A stretch of 64,000 bases of DNA from Notospermus geniculatus. Lineage: Eukaryota > Nemertea > Pilidiophora > Heteronemertea > Lineidae. Positions 37,274 to 48,830 of this stretch are shown here, piece by piece; the first letter of the stretch is position 1, and each line of letters begins with the position of its first letter. Under the pieces are notes generated by a model that had not been told where the DNA came from, searched no databases, and saw only the letters and a list, made by a program, of their open reading frames with translations. The stretch lies in the NCBI GenBank assembly GCA_002633025.1, contig NMRB01000296.1:80350-144349 (forward strand), in the 5' to 3' direction. The translations under genes were made by a program, and so were the position numbers.

Positions 37274-37516
37274 AGCGCGGTGGCATAATGGTTAGGGCTG
37301 TGGACTCGTGATCGGAAGATCGCGGGTTCGATCCCCGGACGTGCCACTCTGTAACTCTCAACTGGCCTGAAATGTCCATCGTGTGCGCTATATTGTGGCT
37401 GCCCTTTGGTTTCTACAGAAAGGTTTCTGAATCATAGGCTGGGGTAATAATGTGTGAAGCGCTTAGAGAGCGTAATACGCTATGAAGCGCTATATAAGAA
37501 CTCGCCATTATTATTC
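37274..37516 (+). mobile_element. tRNA-derived SINE with LINE-like tail
   Basis: The head has a box A (TGGCATAATGG from 37281) and a perfect box B (GGGTTCGATCCCC near 37325), the internal promoter of RNA polymerase III, in a tRNA-like 73-nt layout. The acceptor and anticodon stems no longer pair well, so it is a SINE head and not a working tRNA. The 3' part ends AGCGCTATATAAGAACTCGCC followed by ATTATTATT, the kind of tail shared with CR1/L2-type LINEs and used for trans-mobilisation. Length is about 240 bp. Confidence 0.82.
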
Positions 37517-38608
37517 TGTTTATTCTCAAAATCTTTGAAGTTGAATGTGTAAGTTTTTAATTTGGATGACTTTGTTGAAATCAACCAAGCATTTTCAATG
37601 AAGAGGCATCAATGGATCTGCCATTGCCAATGATTGTTTGTTTGTGATCTACAGAAATGGCAGATCAAACCTTCTTGTTACAGACAAATGACTCATTCTC
37701 AGGTACAAAAATCATCAAACAATCTCGGCAAAGTACCATCGTGAAATGCCACGAAAAATGTGAAGTCAAATAGTCATTTCGGAATCCTAAGGAGGAAGGA
37801 AGTGGAGACTATGTGAGATGTTCTTTCTAATAGCTTTGCGTGGGATGAGATGGAACGTTTGAAGAAATGAAATCAGTTTAAAAGCTGATCGCAGCAGTGC
37901 TGACTCAATGAAAAATTCAATTAAGGACGTTGCACGTCATCTGCCAAAGGAAAGTTCACCAGGGCTGTTTTGGTCGCTAGGGTTCGTCTGCTGCAGTATT
38001 TTAATGATTAGAAAGTACAGGCAATCAGAGTTCTAATTAAAATCGCTGGGAACTTCATGATTAATGAAGACTGAATGCTGTAGTGTTGCACTGACGGTCT
38101 TGGGTCCATCAATCTTCTTCGACAGCTGCAACGGCTTTGAGGAACATCACGGGATGCGTCTTGCCAAACCTATGTGCAAGAATTGAATTGTGCTTCGCCG
38201 CGGCGACTTCAATTCTGTTGCTTGTCAATGTTGAGCGTTTGGCTTTTGTGCCTTAGATTTATATGAATGAATTTGCGGAAAAATTGGGCTTATCAGCGAT
38301 CGTACTACGCAATTGATTTAATGAGATTTACTGAATTAGACGCGGGACTTGGTGTAATGAAATCTAGTCAATTGACAAGAACATGCTGAAGTAATTTAAT
38401 GGTGAATTTTTGTGGATTCAGTTACGATAGATAAAGTAGTGCTGGCTTCACTCTGACAAGTCTTGCTTGCAGCCGTCTGGAGAGAAAATCAAGAACTTGA
38501 GCAAACATACGACAATCCAACCCAAGTGAACATTAGGAACAACCTGCAACAGGAAACTGGACCCCTCAGAGAAGGCTACTCCCCAAAGTGCCAATCTCCC
38601 ATTCTGTT
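37517..38608. other. No gene seen
   Basis: No exon, element or RNA gene recognised between the SINE and the minisatellite. Confidence 0.4.
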
Positions 38609-38985
38609 GGAAGAACTACTCCCCATGACAGTCGCCTGGTCTGTTGGGAGAGCTACTCCCCATGCCGATCCTGGTCTGTTGGCAGAGCTACTCTCCATGC
38701 CAATCCTGGTCTGTTGGCAGTGCTACTCCCCATGCCAATCCTGGCCTGTTGGTAGTGCTACTCTCCATGCCAATCCTGGCCTGTTGGCAGTGCTACTCCC
38801 CATGCCAATCCTGGCCTGTTGGCAGTGCTACTCCCCATGCCAATCCTGGTCTGTTGGCAGTGCTTCTCCCCATGCCAATCCTGGTCTGTTGACAGTGCTA
38901 CTCCCCATGCCAATCCTGGTCTGTTGGCAGTGTTACTCTGCATGCCAATCCTCCCGGTCTGTTGGAAGCTATTGCCCCAAATCTA
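38609..38985. repeat. 35-bp minisatellite, about ten copies
   Basis: The unit GCTACTCCCCATGCCAATCC plus TGGTCTGTTGGCAGT repeats at exact 35-base steps (unit starts 38617, 38652, 38687, and so on to 38932). Copies differ by a few bases; the first and last are degenerate. A 222-codon + frame (38463-39131) and others run through it only because the unit has no stop in any frame. 35 is not a multiple of three, so the reading frame rotates from unit to unit and the peptide is not a protein repeat. Confidence 0.93.
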
Positions 38986-41900
38986 CCTGTCCATTGACAA
39001 AGTCATTTCCATGCCAATGGCCCTCAATTCTATGTTACACTCTGTCTTATTACCAATCTATCACGTTACATCTGTGGACACATTATTTTGGATCCATTAG
39101 TAGCATTATTGTGATGACTAGAGAGGAATAACACACCGGAAATCACCACGGTGAAGTGCGTCCGGTCATAAACCACTTGCATCACCTTGACTGCGATAAA
39201 TCAGATGACCATTTCCATGCTCAACTTATCAATTTGCAGGGTCGGACACGGAATGTTCGTAATTTAATTTGCTGATGCTGGAAAAGAATGTGATGCTTCT
39301 TTAGCCATGTCATCACGGGTGGTCAAATGCAGCCTTGGCTGTGACATGGCTGCTATCGTTGTCTGACTCGGTGATCCTGTGCACATCGCTTCTGTGGTCA
39401 GAGCTCCTGCTGTTCTGTTATTCATGACTCGTTGTTTTCTTGTGATCAGATTCAGTTCCTGCTGTGGCACTTCTGATGATTCTTGGTCAGCTTCAAGCGA
39501 TTTTCAAGCTTGAGTTTTCCGTTTGTTTGCATGGTTTTTCAACATATTGGTAAGGCCTTTTGCCCAAACTGTTCCCATTTTTGCACTCACCTATCCTCAT
39601 AGATTCGAGTTATTCAAGAACAGAACAGATTTTATCAATGAGGGGTGAAAGACTCTCAGACTTCCCCTGATGGCATCTACCATCTGATCCATGGTCGTAT
39701 TGATACTTGGTATTTGTTTCCAATCAGATGCAGACATAGGACTCGTTTGGGTGACCGTGGGCCAGGTTTGTATGGATCGCACCGTTCTAACGACAGTTTG
39801 GTATTGACAACCATGACAGGTATCGACATTTCAGCCAATCACACGATTGACGCTATCGGGTTCTTTGGGTTCGATGACAATTGGAACTGGTTAGTGTCCT
39901 TTGGGAGTTTTGTCAGTGTCGGCTGATGTGACCGCAGGGACACCATCTTGAATGAATATGTCTGTCCTCTTCTTGGCTACGGCACATAGGAGTTGTTCCT
40001 ATGGCTTCAGTCGGGAATTGAATATGTAGAAGTATCTTTACAACACCTGGAGCTGTGTCATGCTGTACTTTTTCGCATTCTCTCACTCATGCATGGCCAC
40101 ACCAGATATCTCTTTCGAGAAGAGGTGTATGTCTCAGCTCTGCCCCTATTGTGGAGCCTAGTCCATTCATGAATTCTTGACGTCATGCAGTTTCTGTGTA
40201 TAATGCTTTGATTGACAGGCATACTGCCTAGTTAAAAATCTTCGATGAATTTCCCCATTGACTCCCAGGTACAGAAAGAAAATACCACTTGGAGTTCCCT
40301 CTTAGTGTCCTCATTGTAACATTGATGCTGATGATGTCACCAGACCACCGTTTCAAAATTCATTAGAGTGCTACCATCCTACGTCTATCGTCATGGCATC
40401 GTTTTTATCTTCTCGTGAAATGGTTGGCTTATTTTGTGGTAATGGAATAAACGAAGATGACTCGGATTTCATAATGGGCTGGATAATCAGTTTGGTACAC
40501 ATGAGGCTCTTGTAACATTCCGCAATTTAACCTTTCGAGGACTGAGGGGCATGGTGAAAATACTTGCTAAGGGTTTTGTCCTCAAGTAACATGAAAATCC
40601 TCTGAGTCACAAATTTGGCCATACTATGAAACATCTCTTAAGAACACCTCCTACTGTTCTTCAGAGCGGTCCCAGCTGTTTGGTAATGACCAAGTTAGGA
40701 CTGAACATCAGTGTCCTTATTAGAGGTGTGTCCTCCTAGCAGAGGTGTTCACTAAGAGAGGTTCCTGTGTCGTAGTATTCAATCAATGTCATTTTTATGC
40801 CAGCAGTGGAAAGAATTTTGTATTCGAAGAAGCTTAGATTTTCCCTGAATATTTCAAAGCAGTATTGCACATAAAATGCAAATTTGCAAGATGTGAAATG
40901 CTAAAAATGTGATTTTATTTCTTCAAAATGCCATGAGCTGCCTGTGAGACTTATTCCATGACATGAAATGAAATTATTTCTTTGAATATTGGTTACAGTC
41001 TGGAAAAAAGGAGGATCTCAATGTGATGTATTGATCATTGTGATGAGATGCAGCTCTTGCAGCAAAGATCCTGCCTGCCACTACCACTTTTTTAGTTGCC
41101 CTCCTTGAATGATCTTTTTTTGTGAGTGGAAAGTCTGTCAGGAGAACATCTCTCTATCAATGTCCCAAATTAGGTTTTTCTACTAGTTTGAAAGTGGAGG
41201 ATCTCATATGCTGAAGAACTTGAAATGATTCCTATGATAGAATGGGCTTGAGTTGAAAATGTAGTCAAATTATTCCTGTGTGGTTAGTTGTACCTGTGGG
41301 CAAGTGGTTAATCTCAATAAGATCAAATCCTCATTTGAATTCTTGTGTTCAGCTTCTTCTTGTTGCAACGAGCTCTTCTCAATATGGTCAAAGTTTAACA
41401 CTCGGCCAATATCGCTCATGTTCCGCCCAGATTAAATTCCAGGTCCTTCACAATTCACTGAGAAAGTCGTATTTCATCTTGATAAATGGTCTAGAGTGCA
41501 AAACGGTGGATCAAACGTATGGCGCAGAAATGACTCGGGATTAAAATCTGGTGGAGAAATTCATCAGACGTATACAGCTTGTGTTCCGTGTCTGTTCCCA
41601 GGAGGTTTCTTCCGCCAAGGGAAACGTATCACTTGATCGCATCTGCTGGAGGTAACGGGGGTGAACCGTTCGGCAATCATTTGAAGTGTACTCGTTGATC
41701 TACAGTTGATCAACTGGTTCACAGATGATATGGATCATTGGCACAGTTTATAAAGTGGATTAACCATCAGAATCTTGGTTGTCATCTGTTGCTCAGTTCA
41801 TGTGGGCCTCGGTTGTTTTCTCGTGCTCTCAGTGGTGCTAGAACTGGGGAGATCCATCCTTAGGTCATCAGTGATTCTTAGCACTCGCTCCCAACATCAC

Positions 41901-42668
41901 TGTTGTGGGCGATGACATAGGGAATGAGCGCAAACAACCCTTGATGACCTCAGCATGTCTAGGTATGACAACTTCAGTCACCCGACTTTTTTCGCCACCA
42001 AGGAGCGATGTTCACTCTGTTGCTTGCAAATCAAACTCACAAACACAGTTTGAAAGGTAAACATTGTTTTCTCTTCTAACCCCAAACTATTTTGAGAGAA
42101 AGAACTTTGTAAAGTTAGCTCCAAAGGGCTCTCTCACATTATTAAAACCAAGTCATGGTGAAGTATGGATTTTCAACAGGCTTTAGAAGAATTTGATGTG
42201 CGTCAAATGTACCTCGTGGTGATATCATTGTGGGGGCACCGATAGGTGAGAAACGGATCAGTTTCTCAATATTTCTGGTAAAGAAATAGCGGACACTGGT
42301 GTAGGATTTCTGCTGGGTGGCACGGATTATCTTGCTAATACTCCGTCAGAGTGTAAAAAGCATACTGTGACAAATGTCATGATTCCTGCTAGGAAGGTAT
42401 TGGATATTTTTGACGGTTTTGCACAGACGCATTTTGAACTCATGTTACATTCACACAGATGAGACGGACGTGGTGTAATATAGTTTGATACCGGTAATGC
42501 TGGTTACCAACTGCTCCATTCCCGGTCCTCACATTTTAATCGTCTCATTTCTTGTCGTCCTCGGTTTCTTGTGAACACCCACACCCCATTTCCCTGGACC
42601 CCAGTTTAGCTCTTTGTCTGTTTCACTCAGCGGTTACATGTACCTCATGCTCCTGTTGAAATGTTAGT
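38986..42668. other. No gene recognised
   Basis: Frames are below 95 codons with no known motifs. Around 41296-41345 a weak box-A-like and box-B-like pair might be a heavily decayed SINE head, but it is not convincing. Confidence 0.4.
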
Positions 42669-43321
42669 GTCCTGATGTCTTATCCTTCAGTCCACTGCCC
42701 TCACCCTATCTGTGAAGTTAGGGTCTTTCGGGCCTCCTTGAGTTCAGTTTGAAGTGGACTGGCTGGTTGAACAAATTTCTCATACCAGCTTTCAGCTCTT
42801 TCCATATTGGGGCATTGAGGTGGTTTCTTCAGCTGTCCCCCAGTTGTATATATCAACTCTCTTGTTCGGTCGCATGTCCCAGTCCTGGACTCCTGCCCTG
42901 ATCTGCTTCTCTGGTGGTTACTTGGGTGTCATCATATCCAGTGTGTCATATCTTTTACAAACCACTGCGGTACATGATCACCGAGGTCAAATATTGAAGA
43001 ACGCATCACAATATTCCACATGCAGGTTAATTTTCTTTCTTCATCACTAGCATGCCTCTTTGTCAACATTCTTGGTTAACCATGAATCTGGCAATCCCTC
43101 GACCTGCTTATCTATGGACCTCTCTCATGTGCCCATGATTAAGCTTTGTTCATATTCGCGTGTTAGGCATTCCTTGACGGGATCAATTGATCCTGGGTTC
43201 AGATCAGCATGGCGCAATATCTCATCTGCATTCTTGGCGACCGTTCCGCTCATGGCTTCTTGAACCCGTTTGCAGTAAATCGTACGCGGACGTGTATTAA
43301 ATCAGGGAGATCATGTTACTG
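42669..43321. repeat. Second duplication, copy A
   Basis: 653 bases that recur at 43434-44083 with about 1-2% differences plus small indels. The block stops at the N at 43322. A 67-codon frame (43060-43263 and 43822-44025) has an identical translation in both copies but no known motif. Confidence 0.92.
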
Positions 43322-43322
43322 N
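43322..43322. other. Assembly N between duplicated contigs
   Basis: A single ambiguous base between duplication copy A and a palindromic MITE. It probably marks a contig join or a gap of unknown size. Confidence 0.9.
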
Positions 43323-43434
43323 CCATATTCATAAAACCTTGCTAGCTTAGTTGGCTGCTAGTTGTGTACATTGGGCTGTACAAACTAGGCACTTTAGCAG
43401 GCAACTAACCCTAGCAGGGTTTTATGAATATGGG
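43323..43434. mobile_element. Foldback MITE, left end cut by N
   Basis: CCATATTCATAAAACCTTGCTAG at the left faces CTAGCAGGGTTTTATGAATATGGG at the right, with more complementarity inside (TTAGTTGGCTGCTAG and TTAGCAGGCAACTAA). The paired copy at 42669 lacks it, so it is an insertion in one copy. It encodes no protein. Confidence 0.8.
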
Positions 43435-44083
43435 TCCTGATGTCTTATCCTTCAGTCCACTGCCCTCACCCTATCTGTAAAGTTAGCGTCTTTCGGGCTC
43501 CTTGAGTTCAGTTTGAAGTGGACTGGCTAGTTGAACAAATTTCTCATACCAGCTTTCAGCTCTTTCCATATTGGGGCATTGAGGTGGTTTCTTCAGCTGT
43601 CCCCCAGTTGTATAGATCAACTCTCTTGTTCGGTCACATGTCCCAGTCCTGGACCCCTACCCTGATCTGCTTCTCTGGTGGTTACTTGGGTGTCATCATA
43701 TCCAGTGTGTCCTATCTTACAAACCACTGCAGTACATGATCACCGAGGTCAAATATTGAAGAACACTTCACAATATTCCACATGCAGGTTAATTTTCTTT
43801 CTTTATCGCTAGCATGCCTCTTTGTCAACATTCTTGGTTAACCATGAATCTGGCAATCCCTCGACCTGCTTATCTATGGACCTCTCTCATGTGCCCATGA
43901 TTAAGCTTTGTTCATATTCGCGTGTTAGGCATTCCTTGACGGGATCAATTGATCCTGGGTTCAGATCAGCATGGCGCAATATCTCATCTGCATTCTTGGC
44001 GACCGTTCCGCTCATGGCTTCTTGAACCCGTTTGCAGTAAATCGTACGCGGACGTGTATTAAATCAGGGAGATCATGTTACTG
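43434..44083. repeat. Second duplication, copy B
   Basis: Partner of 42669-43321. It continues past the repeated part into unique DNA at about 44084, as a second overlapping contig would. Confidence 0.92.
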
Positions 44084-47000
44084 CAAGTAAATCTTCTGTG
44101 GATGTGATCCAGCACAGGGGGTACATGACATCATAAATAATGGGAAAGTCAGGCAGGATTCCTTGAAAAACTCGGCTCGTGGCTCCAAATGGCAGGATTA
44201 TGTTCCCCTGCCTGGTCATGCCCTTGGGATTTCTGGTTGTACATGGCTGACAAGAGGTTCATGATCATCAAAAAAGTGGCTTTGTTGAATGTACGAACCT
44301 CCAGTACCAGTGCTGAGGTCTTTGTTAGAAGCTCTGCAACTGCCACAGGGTAGTGATGAAGAAAAAGCAGTAATCAGTGACAATGTTGGTACAAAGGAGA
44401 AGATTTCTTTGCTGTTTTTTTGTCTGCGACATGAATGTATGAAGACAGATATCCATATGGCCCCATGCATCAGTGAGAGCTGATGTTTGTTGTGAAGAAA
44501 TTTCCTGCATCCAATCTGTTTTAAAACTTATGCAGCCAGATGAACATCTTTGAAAAAGCCATGACTCTTCTTCTGCCATGTGATGGCAGTTGCATTGCTG
44601 AGGCTTCTGTCGTGTAGAAACCATCTGAAGTTCTCATAGCCCAGTGGTTAGCAACTTGAGGTTTTTCGCAGTTACGTAATTAATGACTCGTTCCTTTTAT
44701 GGTGGGGCATGGGTCCAACTCATGAGACCCTTAGGATGGGGCAACCAATGGAGCTAAAGTAGCCTATCTTACCTTCAGGAGCTGTTTTTGAAGATCAACT
44801 TCATGATAGCTGAGTGTGTATGGTGTACTTTGAAGCTTCTTCTCCAGCCAAGTTGATGAGCTGTTCTAGGAAGTTGACAACTGCACAATACTCCAATGCT
44901 ATCAAGAGCATTTTGAAGCCATTTCTCTGGCCCAGCTTGAGAGCTTGCCAGAAGTGAACAACTACGTGACAGCCTGATGCTGCATATTGCACCCCTGCTG
45001 TTGCCCTATTGGAAAATCAGATACAGCAGTCCTGCATTGCACTGATAGGTCCAACTCGCACAAACAGCAATGAAATATTAGACGGCACAATGTCCAGCAT
45101 TTGGAGCCAATTCCCCTGTTGAAATAATGTCAGGCATTCGCGATCAATATTGAAGACTACTACTCTGTAATCTGACGATTGATTGTTGAGTTCCAATATG
45201 ATTTTTTTCCCAGTTCTCCACCACACAGGGCTGGGGAGTCAGTTCCCGAAAAAGGTCAAAGACCTTAAAACTTGTTTCTGTATGTGGCAGGTGGTAGAAA
45301 GAATTTTTTGCCTCGGAAATGTTGTGCCGCGATGCCGTGCCAATTATACGCGCTGCAGCGCCTTTAAATTATCAGATGGTGCTGGCGTGTTAGGGAGTAG
45401 ATCAGTTTTCTACGCTTAGATTGGAATGGATATTTCCTTCTTGTCTATGGCAAGTTGTTGACTTTCTTCCTGTTGGACAGGAAATGGCGGCGATGGACGT
45501 CGGGGTTTGAGATGATGGAGGTTTGACTTCCTCCGTTTCCTGAACGAAAAAGCTTGTACTCTATCTTTTGATGAGTAGCTGCGCTCCACTTTCTAATACC
45601 ACCCAGGGTTGATGGATGCTTTCGTTGCCTATCAACGATGATTTGCAACATCTTCTGGTGAGAATTGTCCTGAAATAGACGGATATTATCCAAGGAAGGA
45701 GACCAACTTCAGGACGCTTCATAACATCTAGAGGCCAGAAAACCTCACCATTTCATCATAGCAGCATCCCTTCATACACCCATCGAATCCCTTAGGACAT
45801 TTAAGAAAGTTCATGGCATTCAAAATTCAATACAATTTACCAAGTCAGTCAAAGAATCAATACATCTTTGACCTGTGAAGGTTAACCTTGGAGTCTGTGT
45901 GTAAATTGGCTACTTAAAATGGAAATTCCATTCAAACACTTGCTGAATCATTTGGATAGTTGCTTAAGCTTCCATAGCAACATTTTGCCAATGAATTGCA
46001 GCGATACTAATCTTGGCATATCTTTCCATGAAATTCATGACCATTTGCTTGAAAAAGTTGCATGGAGAAGTTTGAGAGATGCAGCTTCCAAAATAGTTGA
46101 ATGGTTGGAAAAGTTGATTTCTTTTGCAATGAAATCCGCTGGAACAATGTTTCAACTTAAGTTGCCAGATTTGTCACTGCTTGAATGTGTCTTGAGGAGA
46201 TAGATGTGCACAGTATCCTCACCTTCACAGAAAAACTGAACCACCATCCTCCGTCTATGATCAAAATTTGTATCCATACAACTTAAGGGGTAAATTTCCT
46301 CAATAACCATTCCTGTGCTAAGGAATCTATCAAGCTCATTCCAGAAACGCACTCTCCAAACAATTCCATTTTTGATAAGCCCTCAGAGAGATATTTGTAA
46401 TTACTGCATTAATTACCTAAACCAATCTTCGCTGCCTTTGATGGCTTGATATTTCCAATCCATCTCTAGAAGGCAAATGGCACATTTTATAAGGTCTCAA
46501 GAAAAACCCCTGTAAGGCAACTCACAATCATTTTATGATTTCAGTACCATTTCACTTCGCACCTTTGAAGTTTGATTGTTGATAACAGACACATTGAAGG
46601 CATCGGTCCTTCAGTTCTCGTTGTGTTTTTTTGCCGATTCTGCAGGAGGTACGTACGATGTAGATTGTTTCTTATTGGACTGTAAGTTGCCAACGGGGGT
46701 TCTCTTTTCCCGTTTCCCCTTTTTGTTAGCAAACTTCGATACCAGAAAGCCAGACTGTATTTTTGCTGATGTGGCTTTCCTGTCTGATGAATACCAAAGG
46801 ATAATGGCAATACATCAGTTATTGTTCCCCAAGATAATCATATCCTGACAATATCAGAACAATTGCTTAGATTTTTGCAAGAAAGTGGTTCTTCGACATC
46901 GACATGAACAACCCCAAAATTACATCGATGTTTTAGTATCATGAGAAAATCCTCCATATTTGGTGACGAGATCGAAGATTACCAAATTGGGAGAGAACCC

Positions 47001-48099
47001 TTCATTGCATCGTCCTCGAGGGGAAAAGTAGGTTTGAACATGATCTACGGTTCTGCTGTGATACGGAATGAGTTAGAACACATGAGATAGTCCCTAGTTA
47101 AGGACAGTGATGGGAACCTGCCCGGTGGCCTGTGGGGGGTTTGGGTAATAATTCCATCTGAACATTGATGAAACTTCTGCACCAGTGGCCGCGGACCAGT
47201 GCACCATGGACGAGAGGCCATCGTGGCTTGTCATGAGTGAAGACGAGTAATTGGCTCGCGGGAAAATTAGTCTCGTCGTTATTTGGCACGGCGGATTGAT
47301 GGACAGTCGGGTGACGTATGCCGAGCGATCATCCTGGTTTATCTCAAACTTGGGGAGTAGAGAGGAATAATGTTTTTTTTGTTTTATTATTGTCTGGTCA
47401 TGTACTCGATAAAAGCTATCACTACTTACTGAACCATGATGGGCATCCCATTAGAACTGAAAGATGGGTTCATGGAACATTTTGTGGAAGGTTGTTTAGG
47501 GGGTTGGACTTCAAGAGTACATCAAGGTGCTCTTTCCATTTACATGTAGTTCTCACCATTTCTTCCGATGTTGTAATCACCAAGAGACACTTGGCAGCTC
47601 GTACAGTGATGAGACGTGCCGCCATCCCATTCTTCAGCATTCTAGGGCCCCAAATTGAACATCCGCTAGATTGCTTCATAGACCCTTTATCACCACTCAA
47701 TTCTTTACACCAAGAACATCTTGTCTATCAGGTTAAATTTCAAACTTTTGAGCTAGACACTAGCTGTGCACTTCAAAGCCCTCCCACTCTTGATATAATA
47801 ATCAGGTAATACCATATTACTTTCTGAACTATTGATGTTCGGAAGTAAGTCATTTGAAGGATGTTCCCAGGTGACTCATGATCTGCAATTTGAGGAGGAT
47901 GACTGCATCCGCTGAACATCGGATCTCAAGGGGTGCGAAAAAGTTTGTCACTTGAGCAACTGATGGCTCAGAGGTCAAATTCAGGATCGTTTGATTTTGT
48001 TGAAAACAACTAGTTAGCTTAATAACCAACAAAGTTCAACATGTAGCAATAGCATGACTTTCACTCAGTACAACAAGTGTAGCCAAGAAACTACTAAAA
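44084..48099. other. No gene recognised; possible old retroelement debris
   Basis: Many overlapping frames of 60-163 codons lie on both strands. On the minus strand at 47470-47700 a peptide with TSEEMVRTTCKWKEHLDVLL resembles the LINE linker between endonuclease and reverse transcriptase. The + frame at 45919-46203 (94 codons) looks mildly protein-like but is unassigned. A box-A-like TAGCCCAGTGGTTAGCA at about 44639 has no clear box B. Confidence 0.3.
47470..47700 (-). pseudogene. Possible LINE ORF2 fragment
   Basis: The antisense frame includes KCLLVITTSEEMVRTTC and then WKEHLDVLL. This resembles the conserved (E)xxxRWxEHFxxLLN stretch just upstream of the reverse transcriptase domain in many LINEs. 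The expected downstream KNGKAPGPDG motif is not found; the frame closes soon after. If real, it is a short decayed fragment. The + strand has a longer overlapping 163-codon frame with no match. Confidence 0.22.
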
Positions 48100-48530
48100 A
48101 AAGTGTATACTGTGGGTGACCAGGATCTGTTAGGCAAGGAACGAAATATACCCAGGAGAAAAGCAACTTAGTTAGCCAAAAACTCACCATAACCAAGAGA
48201 AAAGCAACTAGTTGGCCAAGAAACCTACCAATACCCAGGAGAAAAGCAACTCGTTGGGCAAGAAACATACCATACCCAGGAGAAAAGCAACTCGTTAACC
48301 AAGAAACCTCCATACCCAGGAGAAAAGCAACTAGTTGGCCAAGAAACCTATCATACCCAGGAGAAAAGCAACTAGTTGGCCAAGAAACCTGCCATACCCA
48401 GGAGAAAAACAACTAGTTGACCAAGAAACCTACCATACCCAGGAGAAAAGCAACTAGTTGGGCAAGAAACCTATCATACCTAGGAGAAAAGCAACTTAGT
48501 TCTAAGCCAAGAAACCTACCATACCCAGCA
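48100..48530. repeat. 41-bp minisatellite, about nine copies
   Basis: The unit CCAAGAAACCTACCATACCC plus AGGAGAAAAGCAACTAGTTGG repeats at 41-base steps (GAGAAAAGCA near 48320, 48361, 48402 and 48443). A 115-codon antisense frame across it is a by-product of a stop-free unit. It merges into a related 59-bp array on the right. Confidence 0.92.
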
Positions 48531-48830
48531 CATACCTTGGGTGACCAGGAGATCAGCCAGTTCAGCAAGAAACTTAACCGTACTCAGCATATACCATGGG
48601 TGACCTAGAAGACAACCAGTTCAGCAAGAAATCAACCGTACCCAGCACATACCATGGGTGACCAAAAGATCAACCAGTTAGTTGAGAAACCTACCATACC
48701 CAGCAAATACCATGGGTGACATTGAAGACAATCAGTTCGGCAATAAACCTTGCATATACCATGGTTTACCAAGAAGACAACAAGTTCAGCAAGAAACCTA
48801 TCATTCTTGTGGGTTGGAAGGAAAGCAACA
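48500..48830. repeat. Related 59-bp minisatellite, about five copies
   Basis: Units contain CAGCACATACCATGGGTGAC, then an AGAAGACAACCAGTTCAGC-like part, then AAGAAACC. They share the AAGAAACCTACCATACCCAG core with the 41-bp array and carry about 18 extra bases (CATATACCATGGGTGACC-like). A similar GGGTGACC piece also sits at the left edge of the 41-bp array (48113), so the short unit probably arose by deletion within the long one. Confidence 0.8.

Noticed and set aside
37274-37346. Functional tRNA gene
   Set aside because: Internal promoter boxes are good, but acceptor and anticodon stems do not pair, and a SINE tail follows.
38463-39131. 222-codon + frame, the longest in the window
   Set aside because: Most of it is a stop-free 35-bp minisatellite whose frame rotates; no start, splice or homology support.
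41296-41345. SINE head with box A and box B-like motifs
   Set aside because: Both boxes deviate, and no SINE body or second copy was found.
44639-44760. Box-A-like TAGCCCAGTGGTTAGCA as a SINE or tRNA
   Set aside because: No matching box B at the right distance and no recurring body.
47318-47809. 163-codon + frame
   Set aside because: No domain recognised and overlapped by an antisense frame with weak LINE resemblance; long frames are expected by chance in 64 kb on six frames.
48065-48412. 115-codon hydrophobic antisense frame
   Set aside because: By-product of the 41-bp minisatellite.
48100-48830. CRISPR array
   Set aside because: Repeats are contiguous degenerate monomers with no unique spacers, in a eukaryotic context.
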